Origin: Acidobacteriaceae bacterium
Lineage (GTDB): Bacteria > Acidobacteriota > Terriglobia > Terriglobales > SbA1
Length of the DNA stretch: 22,277 nt
Direction of reading: 5' to 3'
NCBI GenBank assembly: GCA_019237515.1
Contig: JAFAGX010000177.1
Location: 1 to 22,277 of the forward strand
Positions 1-7,795 of this stretch are shown here, piece after piece (position 1 is the stretch's first letter; each line of letters begins with the position of its first letter). Below the pieces are notes generated by a model that saw only the letters and a list, made by a program, of their open reading frames with translations, did not search any database and had not been told where the DNA came from. The position numbers and the translations under genes are program-made.

Positions 1-1510
1 CCGCGTTGCCAGCTCCCAACGCGCGTTAGCGACGCAGCAGTTCAATGACGTTCGCAAGCTGACGACCTCCATCCTTTTCGAATTCGACAATGCCATCCAA
101 AACCTTCCCGGATCCACACCGGCTCGTGAACTACTGGTTCAACGCGCTCTTGAGTATCTCAATAAATTGTCAGGACAAGCGCGTGCGGATGCGAGTTTGC
201 AGCGAGAGCTCGCCGAAGCGTATTTGAAGGTTGGCGATGTGCAGGGTAATCCTTATGTGGCGAATCTTGGTGAAACGGCGGGAGCGGAGCAAAGCTACAG
301 GAAAGCGCTCGATATCAGTCAGCAACTGACGCAATTAGATCCCTCAGATTTGATCGCGCAACTGTATTTGGCGCGCAGTTATAAATCTCTGGGCCAAGTC
401 CTGCCCAACTTGGGCAAACCCACCGAAGCCGTCGCCGACCTCCGCCAAGCCACTAATATTCTCGACTCTTTAGCGGCACGTAACCAGTCTGACAAAGAGC
501 TGCGGTTCCAACTGGCGAATTCATATCAAATGCTCGGCGACCTGCAAGGACATAGTGGAATTCAAAACATCGGAGATTTATCCGGTTCGCAAACCAGCTA
601 TAAAAAAGCGCTTGCTTTGTATCAATCCATGCTCGCATCCGATTCCAGCGACGCCCGCGCACAGCGCGGTGCAGCTGTCGTTCAAATCCGCTTAGGCGAT
701 CTGCAGAGTCGAAACAATCCGAAAGACGCGATGACCAACTACAGAAATGCTCTCGCCACCGTTCGCGATTTGATCACTGCCGAGCCGAATAACGCGGAGG
801 ATCAACGCATGATGGCCCTTGCGTATCGAAAGATTGGCGGCATCGACGAATCCCTCAATAACCCTAAAGAAGCGCTGCAAAACTATCTGAAAGCATCTGC
901 ATCGAGCGAAGCGGCGATGCGCAGTGATCCGCAAAATGCCCAAGCCAAAATGAACTTTGCTATATCCCTTCGCTATGTTGGCGACCTCCTTTACAACATG
1001 GGAGATCGGTCCGGCGCGATTGCGAACTATCGGCAGGTCACCCAGATTCTCCAGGGTCTTTCGGCATCTGAACCTGGAAACGTCCTTGTTGCTGGCCGCT
1101 ATTCCGAGATCCTGGTTGTGCTTGGTGGCACCTTGGCCGAACGCGGGAAGCTGTCCGAAGCGCGCGGGATGACTTCCCGTGGTCTGGCAATCGCCAAGAG
1201 CCTCGGTGTCCGTGGCGACGCTACTGCCGATGAATTGTTCGAATACGCCGAAAGTTTTCTCACTTGCAATCCAATTGACCTCCGGGAGCCGAGAACCGCC
1301 GTGGAATATGCAACCAGAGCGGTCGAGAAGTCCTCTGGCGCCAGTGACTACCTGGACCAATTGGCTCGAGCATATTTTCAATCGGGCGACTTCGCTAGAG
1401 CTGTCGAAACCGAACAAAAGGCCCTCACTGCGTTGACGCCAGACTCCCACAACCGAAAAGCTCTGGAAGCCCGTTTGCTAAAATACAAAACCAGCGCAAA
1501 CCCCAATTGA
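1..1510 (+). CDS. TPR-repeat protein, C-terminal part (probably of a PknB-type Ser/Thr kinase); 5' truncated
   Basis: The reading frame is open from base 2 to the TGA at 1508-1510, so the window holds the last ~502 residues and the true start lies upstream. The visible part is a run of tetratricopeptide-like helical repeats, recognisable from recurring A-Y/SYRKAL, LGDLQ and NYRxAL segments, each unit followed by a DP/EPxN/S-type turn. There is no kinase core, signal peptide or membrane segment in the visible part. The segment before the repeats (LPGSTPARELLVQRALEYL, about residues 37-55 of the fragment) resembles the stretch that follows the transmembrane helix in acidobacterial PknB-TPR proteins, as I recall that family; this is why I suggest a kinase. 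TPRs of this kind mediate protein-protein contacts. An internal TTG at 167 is not a credible start because the frame and the conserved sequence continue upstream. It could also be a TPR protein without a kinase. Confidence 0.75.
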   Translation, partial: RVASSQRALATQQFNDVRKLTTSILFEFDNAIQNLPGSTPARELLVQRALEYLNKLSGQARADASLQRELAEAYLKVGDVQGNPYVANLGETAGAEQSYRKALDISQQLTQLDPSDLIAQLYLARSYKSLGQVLPNLGKPTEAVADLRQATNILDSLAARNQSDKELRFQLANSYQMLGDLQGHSGIQNIGDLSGSQTSYKKALALYQSMLASDSSDARAQRGAAVVQIRLGDLQSRNNPKDAMTNYRNALATVRDLITAEPNNAEDQRMMALAYRKIGGIDESLNNPKEALQNYLKASASSEAAMRSDPQNAQAKMNFAISLRYVGDLLYNMGDRSGAIANYRQVTQILQGLSASEPGNVLVAGRYSEILVVLGGTLAERGKLSEARGMTSRGLAIAKSLGVRGDATADELFEYAESFLTCNPIDLREPRTAVEYATRAVEKSSGASDYLDQLARAYFQSGDFARAVETEQKALTALTPDSHNRKALEARLLKYKTSANPN

Positions 1511-1668
1511 GTACTCGCTCACCGGCCGATCATGCCTGCTATCCACTCAGCATTCGCGCAAGAGCACTGCTACGCTGAGGACGCCCTTCATTGCTTTACC
1601 GGCTGTGGGTGGTGGATAATCAGTTCGAGTGTGGTCGACGGCACGCCTCGACAGATCGCAAGCACCCG

Positions 1669-2319
1669 GTGAATCTCCCCAACTCCATCACGCTCACACG
1701 CATCGCCAGCATTCCTGCGCTGATCTGGATTCTTTCCAGCAACCGCTTTGAAAGTACGCACGGGGAAAAAGAACTGCTGGCTTCAGCTCTTTTTATCGCC
1801 GCCTCGATTACTGATGGGATCGATGGCTATCTGGCGCGCAAACGCGGTCAAATTACCACCATGGGCATGCTGCTGGATCCGCTGGCGGACAAGCTTCTGA
1901 TTGCTGCCGCATTCATAACGCTCGTGCAGTTCAATCCGAGTTTAGTACCAGCCTGGATAGCGGTCATCATCATCGGGCGGGAGTTTCTCGTCAGCGGATT
2001 GCGATCCATCGCCGCTTCGGAAGGATTCACCATCGAAGCCAGCGACCTTGGAAAATTTAAAATGCTGGTTCAGATCATTTCTGTCGTCGCCGTGATCCTC
2101 GATCATCAATGGAAAGAGCTCGCGGTCTACGGCCCATATATTTTCCCGGTACATTGGATTGCTCGCGTAGCCATCTGGTTTATGGTCGGGCTCTCCCTTC
2201 TCTCCGCAGGTGACTATTTCATCGCGTTCTGGTCAAAGATCGATCGCCAGGTCGTGCGAAGCCGCCGACGGGCCTTCGTTCTAAGTCGACGGAGGAAGCG
2301 TGATGTCGCTCCAACCTGA
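1669..2319 (+). CDS. pgsA: CDP-diacylglycerol--glycerol-3-phosphate 3-phosphatidyltransferase
   Basis: This membrane enzyme makes phosphatidylglycerol phosphate from CDP-diacylglycerol and sn-glycerol 3-phosphate, the committed step to phosphatidylglycerol and cardiolipin. The CDP-alcohol phosphotransferase signature is complete: DGxxAR, eight residues, GxxxDxxxD, read here as DGYLAR ... GMLLDPLAD, about residues 50-71. Hydrophobic segments flank it, as expected for a polytopic protein. I chose the GTG at 1669 (protein begins MNLPNSITLTR, the usual PgsA N-terminus), giving 216 residues, normal for the family. An in-frame TTG at 1591 would add 26 residues without similarity. No strong ribosome site precedes 1669, so the start is less sure than the identity. 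The C-terminus is unusually arginine-rich (VVRSRRRAFVLSRRRKR). The 3' end overlaps the next gene by 17 bases, which suggests co-transcription. Confidence 0.9.
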   Translation: MNLPNSITLTRIASIPALIWILSSNRFESTHGEKELLASALFIAASITDGIDGYLARKRGQITTMGMLLDPLADKLLIAAAFITLVQFNPSLVPAWIAVIIIGREFLVSGLRSIAASEGFTIEASDLGKFKMLVQIISVVAVILDHQWKELAVYGPYIFPVHWIARVAIWFMVGLSLLSAGDYFIAFWSKIDRQVVRSRRRAFVLSRRRKRDVAPT

Positions 2320-2911
2320 GAATTCCTCCGCCGGTGTTGCGACCCGTGCCCGCCCTGCGGGCGCGCCGGAGTTCGATTCAGAAGAGCGCCGAATTTTGTT
2401 ACAGCTTGCTCATAACGCCATTGAATCAGTGTTTGACCAGCGCGAAATCAACGTTGGTCCTCCTTCGTCCCACTTCTCGGAACCCCGCGGCGCATTCACC
2501 ACCATCTATTTGCATGGCCAATTGCGCGGTTGCGTTGGATATGTCTTTGCGGTAACTCCCCTGTATCGCACGGTTGCCGAAACGGCGCGTGCGGCTGCGT
2601 TTGAGGACACCAGGTTTTACCCAATCACACGTGAGGAAGCTCCCGATTTGCGAGTTTCGCTTAGCATCCTGTCTAATTTAGAGGAAATAAAGTCCGATCA
2701 AATCGAGGTCGGCCGCCACGGCTTGGTGATTTCCCTGCACGGCCAACGCGGATTGCTTCTGCCCCAGGTTCCGGTCGAATATCAATGGACGCGTACAACG
2801 TTCCTGGAACAAACCTGCCGGAAAGCGGGCCTGCCAACTGACGCATGGAAAACAGGCGCGCGGCTTGAAGCGTTCACAGCCGAAGTGTTCGGCGATGACG
2901 ATCTAAAATAA
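2303..2911 (+). CDS. AMMECR1-domain protein (AmmeMemoRadiSam system protein A)
   Basis: A 202-residue protein consisting of one AMMECR1 domain. Visible family features are the LRGCVGY motif in the first half, AFEDTRFYPIT, the strand LRVSLSILS and GLLLPQVPVE near the C-terminus. Its biochemical role is not established; in many prokaryotes it occurs with a Memo-like protein and a radical SAM enzyme, but neither partner is in this window. The start is the ATG at 2303, preceded by GGAGGA at 2291-2296 at good spacing; the adjacent in-frame GTG at 2300 is too close to that site. The gene starts inside the 3' end of pgsA, so translational coupling is likely. About the first 25 residues (Ser/Ala/Pro-rich) lie before the domain and look disordered. 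Confidence 0.88.
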   Translation: MSLQPENSSAGVATRARPAGAPEFDSEERRILLQLAHNAIESVFDQREINVGPPSSHFSEPRGAFTTIYLHGQLRGCVGYVFAVTPLYRTVAETARAAAFEDTRFYPITREEAPDLRVSLSILSNLEEIKSDQIEVGRHGLVISLHGQRGLLLPQVPVEYQWTRTTFLEQTCRKAGLPTDAWKTGARLEAFTAEVFGDDDLK

Positions 2912-2935
2912 AGCCGGTCCCGCGAATTTCGCTCA

Positions 2936-2968
2936 AAAATAAAAGCCGGAAGCAAATGCTTCCGGCTT
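2936..2968 (-). terminator. Rho-independent terminator of the minus-strand secreted-protein gene
   Basis: Perfect 12-bp inverted repeat: AAGCCGGAAGCA at 2943-2954 and its complement at 2957-2968, with a two-base nominal loop. Read on the minus strand the stem is followed at once by TTTTATTTTT, a proper U-tract, so it terminates the gene ending at 2991. On the plus strand no T-run follows, so it would work less well for the AMMECR1 gene converging from the other side, though the stem could still slow read-through. Confidence 0.85.
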
Positions 2969-2990
2969 GAACCAATCCGCCTCTCAGCGA

Positions 2991-3950
2991 TTATTCCTGT
3001 GGGTCGATCTCCACTATATCGCCGATATGTACATCCTCTAAGGCGAACACAATCATTCCGGTTGAGGTCGTCGGCGTGGCGCTGAGGATCACGATTTCTC
3101 CAATTGCTCGCCGAGGCAAGTCTGCAACATGGATCACCGGCCCCTTACTTCGGTTGAGCATGCCGGATTCCACCAAGGGTGGCTTGGCTTGCGTGTCATC
3201 CGTCGTATCCGCCTTGAAGGAAAGCGAGTCAGCGTCGTTATGTAGGTCGGCTTCGTAGGATCGCTCGGCGCGCATATAATCTCCAGGTTTGACACCCTGG
3301 TTTGAACCTAAGTTCAAGTATACCTTCATTCCGGTTCCCAGCTCGGTATCGAAATCCTTCGCCAGAACGATTCGCCCGCTCGCCTTTCCAGTCGACGGCA
3401 AAAAACGATCGAACCGCAGTGGACCATGAGCTGGAATGCTCGCCCTTTCCACAAATGGTGCTACAAGATCGCCAGGGATGATCGGACCGCAGCTTGTTTC
3501 AATATGAGCGATCGCTTCCCGATGCCGTGTATCCACAATCCTTACCGTTCCCAACTCGGCGTAAGGCTGCCCCATGGCTTTTAATTGAGCAAATTGGCCG
3601 GGATACGCTTCATACCGATTTGGATCGCGCAATTCACGCACGATCGAGTATCGCTTGCCGAGCTCATACCCTTTGCCCGACAGGTACACTAGCTCTCCGA
3701 GCCCGTATTTCGTCGTGTTCGGTGTATCCACACCGCCGGAAATAAAGCTCGCATCTGCCACCAGATTCTTGCTCACGAATCCGGCGCAGTTCAGGTCTGA
3801 TGATGTGGGCGCAGCGACCCGCTCAATCGGGAAATTGACGTTCGTACCCATCGTTCCCGAGGGCGTGCTTTGATCCGTGGTCGCTGGACCTTGCTGCGCG
3901 ATTGCCGCAAGTGTCAGGCTCACAAAGAGCAACAGCAATGTTTTCTTCAT
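2991..3950 (-). CDS. Secreted protein of unknown function, FlgT/LysM-associated-like
   Basis: A 319-residue protein with a typical Sec signal peptide (MKKTLLLLFVSLTLAAIAQ, cleavage probably after about residue 18), so periplasmic or outer-membrane associated. The mature part is rich in beta strands with two short similar modules: GTGMKVYLNLGSNQGVKPGD and, at the C-terminus, a TPTTSTGMIVFALEDVHIGD segment. The 'G...VKPGD' and 'hIGDIVE' patterns resemble FlgT C-terminal-like and LysM-associated domains of acidobacterial envelope proteins; this is family resemblance from memory, not a demonstrated homology. No catalytic motif is evident. The start ATG at 3950 has a strong ribosome site (GGAGGT at 3954-3959). 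It is transcribed alone, divergently from aroDE, and ends in a good terminator. Confidence 0.8.
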   Translation of the reverse strand: MKKTLLLLFVSLTLAAIAQQGPATTDQSTPSGTMGTNVNFPIERVAAPTSSDLNCAGFVSKNLVADASFISGGVDTPNTTKYGLGELVYLSGKGYELGKRYSIVRELRDPNRYEAYPGQFAQLKAMGQPYAELGTVRIVDTRHREAIAHIETSCGPIIPGDLVAPFVERASIPAHGPLRFDRFLPSTGKASGRIVLAKDFDTELGTGMKVYLNLGSNQGVKPGDYMRAERSYEADLHNDADSLSFKADTTDDTQAKPPLVESGMLNRSKGPVIHVADLPRRAIGEIVILSATPTTSTGMIVFALEDVHIGDIVEIDPQE

Positions 3951-4161
3951 GTTACCTCCGAAGTCGCGGTCCTGGTATCCGCCTCGACTCCGTTAAGTTG
4001 CAGAAAAATAAAAGTTTTCCAGCCCGGACAGTAACAAGCGCGGTAAGAAGGGTCAAGGTTACGGCGGTGCCATGGAAGCTACGTTAAAAAGTTTTGTCGG
4101 CCCCAGCATAATCGGTTGTTGCATCTGAACTTAGGCACGCGTAATATCGCGCCACAATTGA

Positions 4162-5733
4162 ATGATGACTGCGGTCAACAGTTTTGTGGCACGTCTCCGT
4201 CCGCTGCGGTTACCTCGGGTCTGCGTAGCCGTAGTGGCCTCCGAACCTAGTGAACTCCTTGAAAAGGCAGAAGCTTTGGTCCGAGATAACGAGTTCCTTG
4301 AGCTCAGGCTCGACTACCTTCCCCGGCCAGGTTTTGCCCTGCCGAAAATCAAACAGTTCACCGAATCCCACCCTCATATCGCCGTCGCTGCGACTTGCCG
4401 TCGCGCCGCCAGTGGTGGAAAGTTCAAGGGCACAATCGCAGCGCAATTGGACATTCTAAGCAAAGCAGCCGCTGCGGGGTGCCAGTTGCTTGATGTTGAA
4501 CTCCAAACCGTCGCCCGCCTCAAGCCGCAGCATGTACAGCGCCTCCGTAGCGCAGCAGCCTTGATCCTTTCCTTTCACGACTTTCACGCCACTAAGGATT
4601 TGGAACGAACTCTGGAAAAAATGACGGCCGTCCCATCTGACTTCTACAAGGTCGTGACCACCGCGACGAATTTATACGACAACGTCGTCATGATGAAGTT
4701 CATTGAGAAGAACAGCGACAAGTATTCCCTCATCGGGCTATGCATGGGAGAGCAAGGCATTATCAGCCGCGTGCTGGGATTGCGCGCGGGAAGCATATTT
4801 ACTTTCGCAGCCGTCAGCCACGATGAACGCACCGCTCCCGGTCAAGTGACCGCGCAGGAATTGCGAGGCGTTTATCGCATTGAGAACGTGGATGCTGCCA
4901 CTCGAGTTTATGGTGTGGCCGGAGATCCGGTTTCCCATTCGTTATCACCGCTGATCATGAATGCGGCGTTGCGACGAGAAACCGTGCACGGCGTTTACCT
5001 CGCATTGCATGCAAAGAGCTTAAAAGACTTGCTCGCGTGTGTTCGCGAAATTCCAATTCATGGGCTTTCCGTGACCATGCCGTACAAGGAAGCCATCCTC
5101 CGCCACCTGGACAACACCGACCCCTACACAGCAAAAATCGGCGCTTGTAATACGGTCGTCCGCGCACAGGACGGCAAACTTTATGGATTCAACACCGATA
5201 CCGCTGGCGTGGTTCGTCCTTTGCAACAGCGCCTTGACCTGGAGAACGCTAAAATCCTGGTACTAGGCGCTGGCGGCGCAGCACGCGCTGCTGTCTTCGG
5301 ATTGAAGGAACGCGGTGCAGAAGTTTACATTCTGAACCGCACTCCCGGCGCAGCCCAGAAACTGGCCCGCTCGGCACGGGCCCGGACAATCAAGCTCAAG
5401 GACATGAAGAGACTTTCCTTCGATGTTATAGTCAACGCCACTCCCGTCGGCATGGGGAATACACGCGAATCGCCCCTAAAACAAGAGGAAATCAGGGCGC
5501 GGTACGCCTTTGACATGATCTACGACCCTGTAGAGACTCGTTTTCTTAAACTCGCCAGAGAGGCTGGCGCCCAAGTCATTCCAGGCATTGAAATGTTTGT
5601 CCAGCAAGCGGCGCGACAATTCGAGATCTGGACCGGAAAACCCGCGCCCGTCGAAGAAATGCAGCGCGTTGCCGCGCTTGCGCTTCAGGAGCGAGAACAG
5701 TTCCGGGAGTCCATCAACAACAGAAAGGGCTAA
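4162..5733 (+). CDS. aroDE: Bifunctional 3-dehydroquinate dehydratase (type I) / shikimate dehydrogenase
   Basis: Two consecutive shikimate-pathway enzymes in one 523-residue protein: dehydration of 3-dehydroquinate, then NADPH reduction of 3-dehydroshikimate to shikimate. Residues ~20-235 are a type I dehydratase: ELRLDYL at 47-53, the catalytic His139 in LSFHDF and the Schiff-base Lys163 in FYKVVTTA. Residues ~247-510 are shikimate dehydrogenase: SHSLSP at 258-263, Lys309 in SVTMPYKE, Asp346 in GFNTDTAG, the NADP loop GAGGAARA at 369-376 and NATPVGM at 425-431. All key residues of both halves are present, so both should be active. The domain order matches the plant fusion. The start is one of two adjacent ATGs (4162 or 4165); no clear ribosome site precedes either. 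It is a single-gene unit, divergent from the secreted-protein gene. Confidence 0.95.
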   Translation: MMTAVNSFVARLRPLRLPRVCVAVVASEPSELLEKAEALVRDNEFLELRLDYLPRPGFALPKIKQFTESHPHIAVAATCRRAASGGKFKGTIAAQLDILSKAAAAGCQLLDVELQTVARLKPQHVQRLRSAAALILSFHDFHATKDLERTLEKMTAVPSDFYKVVTTATNLYDNVVMMKFIEKNSDKYSLIGLCMGEQGIISRVLGLRAGSIFTFAAVSHDERTAPGQVTAQELRGVYRIENVDAATRVYGVAGDPVSHSLSPLIMNAALRRETVHGVYLALHAKSLKDLLACVREIPIHGLSVTMPYKEAILRHLDNTDPYTAKIGACNTVVRAQDGKLYGFNTDTAGVVRPLQQRLDLENAKILVLGAGGAARAAVFGLKERGAEVYILNRTPGAAQKLARSARARTIKLKDMKRLSFDVIVNATPVGMGNTRESPLKQEEIRARYAFDMIYDPVETRFLKLAREAGAQVIPGIEMFVQQAARQFEIWTGKPAPVEEMQRVAALALQEREQFRESINNRKG

Positions 5734-5795
5734 CCAGCATCTTTGCGGCCTTTTTGTGCCCACCGCGTAATTTCTTCCCACCCGCCGATGCGCCC

Positions 5796-5813
5796 TGCAA
5801 CAAAATGGTTGCA
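5796..5813 (+). terminator. Weak hairpin downstream of aroDE
   Basis: TGCAAC at 5796-5801 and GTTGCA at 5808-5813 form a perfect 6-bp stem with a 6-base loop, 63 bases after the aroDE stop. Only AATTTCC follows, so there is no real U-tract. It may be a weak terminator or chance; nothing else gene-like was seen between 5734 and 5950. Confidence 0.25.
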
Positions 5814-5968
5814 AATTTCCAGAGTACCGAAGTAATATGTTATCGAACGTAGCAACACGCGTTCTCTAGTCGTGGTACCGCCCTTTCTTCCAAGGTTCAA
5901 GAGCCGTAACCAACTGTCTCACCTCGGGATGGAGATATCTGTCTCGATGAGGTACGGAGAATACCTGT

Positions 5969-6712
5969 ATGGCGTGGTACGCATATTGCATAACTGAGCA
6001 ACAAACCCCCAACGGAACACGCGCGCGGCGCCCCTTCCTCCTGGAAGGCATTCAAGGTGTGAACTCAGCTTCAGTTTTGAGCTATCCCAGTGGTGAGTTT
6101 TCAGTAGTCGTAAGCGAATTTGACCGGGCGAACGGAAGCTTGGACGACAAAGCCGTACTGGAGCACGCAAGAGTTGTCAGTGTCTGCTTCCGGAGTGCGA
6201 CCGTTCTTCCCTTCCGCTTTGGAACCATCTTCGATAGCGATGAAGCGTTGCGCCAGGCGGTCCGCGCTAATCGCCGCGCCTTTGGCCAGAGTGTGGCCCG
6301 CTTGCGCGGAAAGGCCGAGATGCACTTGAAGTTAATGGTGCGAGATGGCTCGCTGCGCGATGCGTTGCTCGATGTCGAACTACCCGATACCGTCGGGGGT
6401 GAGTACCTGATGAAGCTGCGCGAGAAGGCTTCCCGCGAACGCGAGCGTCAGACCAAAGCCCGCGCCCTTTCCGTACAGGTTCATAAGATGTTCAATCCCT
6501 TGGAAGAAGAAGTTAGTTGCAAGAGAGTAAACACAGATGGCATGTTGATCGACATCGCCCATCTGATCGATTCCAAGTCCGTCGAAAAATACCAGAACCG
6601 CTACAGCAGTGCTGCCAAGCAGTTGAAGAACTGTGAACTGACGGTCAGCGGTCCATGGCCACCCTATCATTTCCTCCCAGGCAAATTGCGCACGGTTGCC
6701 GGGAACTCCTGA
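5969..6712 (+). CDS. GvpL/GvpF-family gas vesicle protein, orphan
   Basis: A 247-residue protein with the GvpL/F hallmarks: an N-terminal strand MAWYAYCI; EHARVV...SATVLPFRFGTIF with the diagnostic motif at residues 79-88; GKAEMHLKLMV at 114-124; GEYLMKLREKA at 144-154, followed by a charged helix (REKASRERERQTKAR); and the C-terminal GPWPPYHF at 228-235. In gas-vesicle-forming microbes these are minor proteins needed for assembly. Here no gvpA, gvpN or other gvp gene is nearby, so floatation is doubtful and the protein may serve another assembly or scaffold role. The ATG at 5969 has an upstream CGGAGA (5955-5960). The gene stands alone, with its own promoter not recognised. Confidence 0.88.
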   Translation: MAWYAYCITEQQTPNGTRARRPFLLEGIQGVNSASVLSYPSGEFSVVVSEFDRANGSLDDKAVLEHARVVSVCFRSATVLPFRFGTIFDSDEALRQAVRANRRAFGQSVARLRGKAEMHLKLMVRDGSLRDALLDVELPDTVGGEYLMKLREKASRERERQTKARALSVQVHKMFNPLEEEVSCKRVNTDGMLIDIAHLIDSKSVEKYQNRYSSAAKQLKNCELTVSGPWPPYHFLPGKLRTVAGNS

Positions 6713-7240
6713 GTCTGCTTGAGCAGCTTGCGCATGTGCCCTGCAGTCAATGTGCAGGACTCTGCAGTCGAGTTGTCCTGGAGATTCAGTTGACTTTCAT
6801 CACAACTTGAAAATATCCGAATAAGCATAGGCATTATAAGCACTTAAGTCATTTACCCTTGCGAGCTAAACGGCTTTGGCCTTTGGAGCAGAAAGTGCTT
6901 CTTCTCCAAGTCAATGAAAGAGGCCGCCGACGAATGACCTTCACTCTCTTTGATTTCCTTTTGTGCCGCTCCGTCAGCTGGATCGGCTCCTTGCATCGCC
7001 TTTCCTGACTCCTTTCCAACTTGCCTCTTTTGAGATAGTGGCCCCAGAAATGGGGCCGCTTTTTCGTGCGCATCTATAGTTAGGCGGGATTCTGGTGGTG
7101 GCTGAATTTGACTGATCCAGGCAGACTCAGCCAATATCGCAATTCCTGTTCGCTAGGCGGGCAGGAATGTCTCCTATCGAAACCAACTCACCGGCGCGCT
7201 CCTCAGATTAACAGCGGTAGAATGAGTGAGGAGCTTGAGC
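6713..7240. other. 528-base intergenic region without a confident gene
   Basis: I see no convincing protein gene here. There is a small hairpin CCTGCA (6740-6745)/TGCAGG (6753-6758) just past the GvpL/F gene, an A/T-rich stretch at 6800-6840, and a strong plus-strand terminator at 7040-7064. The terminator implies a plus-strand transcript ending here, either the GvpL/F mRNA with a ~330-base 3' tail or a separate small RNA. Two minus-strand open frames (within 6849-7134) were considered and not called. Confidence 0.6.
7040..7064 (+). terminator. Rho-independent terminator, plus strand
   Basis: GGCCCCA at 7040-7046 pairs perfectly with TGGGGCC at 7051-7057 across a GAAA tetraloop, followed after GC by TTTTT at 7060-7064. 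This is a textbook intrinsic terminator in plus orientation; the minus strand lacks a T-run right after the stem. The nearest annotated upstream plus gene ends 327 bases away. Confidence 0.8.
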
Positions 7241-7771
7241 ATGCAAAAACGCACTCTGGCGGCCTTCGTAATCATCACGATTATCTGCTTCTTCCATTCT
7301 CAGCTTCACGCGACTTCTGCGGAGATCCGTCCATCTTCCGGAAAAGAGCTTTGCTCTGCCCTCACTGCGGCGGAATTTACCAAGGCAGGAATCACATTTG
7401 TCTCTGCGAACAATTTCAACATAGACAATGACTCCAGCGCATACTGCTCCTACAACACGAACACCGGGATAGTCGAACTGGATATCTTTTATCCTGCCGG
7501 CGACACCCCCGATGGAGTACTAGCGACAGAGAGGACAGTTTGGGCCGAGGTAGGAGGAAAGTTTGAACCGATAACAATTCCGGGAGCGGATTCGGCGAAG
7601 ATCAATCTTGCAGTTCCAGGGAAGAAGCCCTCCGCCAGCATCGCCGTACGAAAGAACACGGCTGTATTCACAATTAATATTCCGACCAATCCTAACGTCA
7701 AGCAGGAACTGCTGACGCTTTCCCAAACGATTCTGAATCGGCTGCCGTCGTCATCGCCGTCCCACAAATGA
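7241..7771 (+). CDS. Small secreted protein of unknown function
   Basis: A 176-residue protein with an N-terminal signal peptide (MQKRTLAAFVIITIICFFHSQLHA, about 24 residues). The mature part has a Cys in GKELCSALTAAEF and another in SSAYCSYN, a spacing that recalls the DUF3558-type secreted and lipoprotein families ('C..l...ea....g', then 'CxY'), suggesting a disulfide and a small alpha/beta fold; this is a weak analogy. The start is the ATG at 7241 with AGGAG at 7229-7233, seven bases upstream; the in-frame GTG at 7226 lies before that site. It converges with the beta-propeller gene, with 24 bases between the stop codons and no clear terminator. Confidence 0.75.
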   Translation: MQKRTLAAFVIITIICFFHSQLHATSAEIRPSSGKELCSALTAAEFTKAGITFVSANNFNIDNDSSAYCSYNTNTGIVELDIFYPAGDTPDGVLATERTVWAEVGGKFEPITIPGADSAKINLAVPGKKPSASIAVRKNTAVFTINIPTNPNVKQELLTLSQTILNRLPSSSPSHK

Positions 7772-7795
7772 CCTTCAAGGCAATGGTCGCGGCCC

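Noticed and set aside
692..1450. Minus-strand 252-codon open frame opposite the TPR gene
   Set aside because: Shadow of the TPR gene: no ribosome site, no recognisable domain, and the plus frame has clear TPR periodicity.
1591..1668. TTG start 26 codons upstream in pgsA
   Set aside because: The added residues do not resemble PgsA and the family N-terminus begins exactly at the GTG at 1669.
6849..7134. Two overlapping minus-strand open frames (74 and 93 codons)
   Set aside because: The longer begins at TTG without a ribosome site and crosses the strong plus-strand terminator; the shorter is an Arg/Lys-rich shadow. Hydrophilic composition of the longer frame (and an internal ATG giving 47 residues) is not enough to call a gene.
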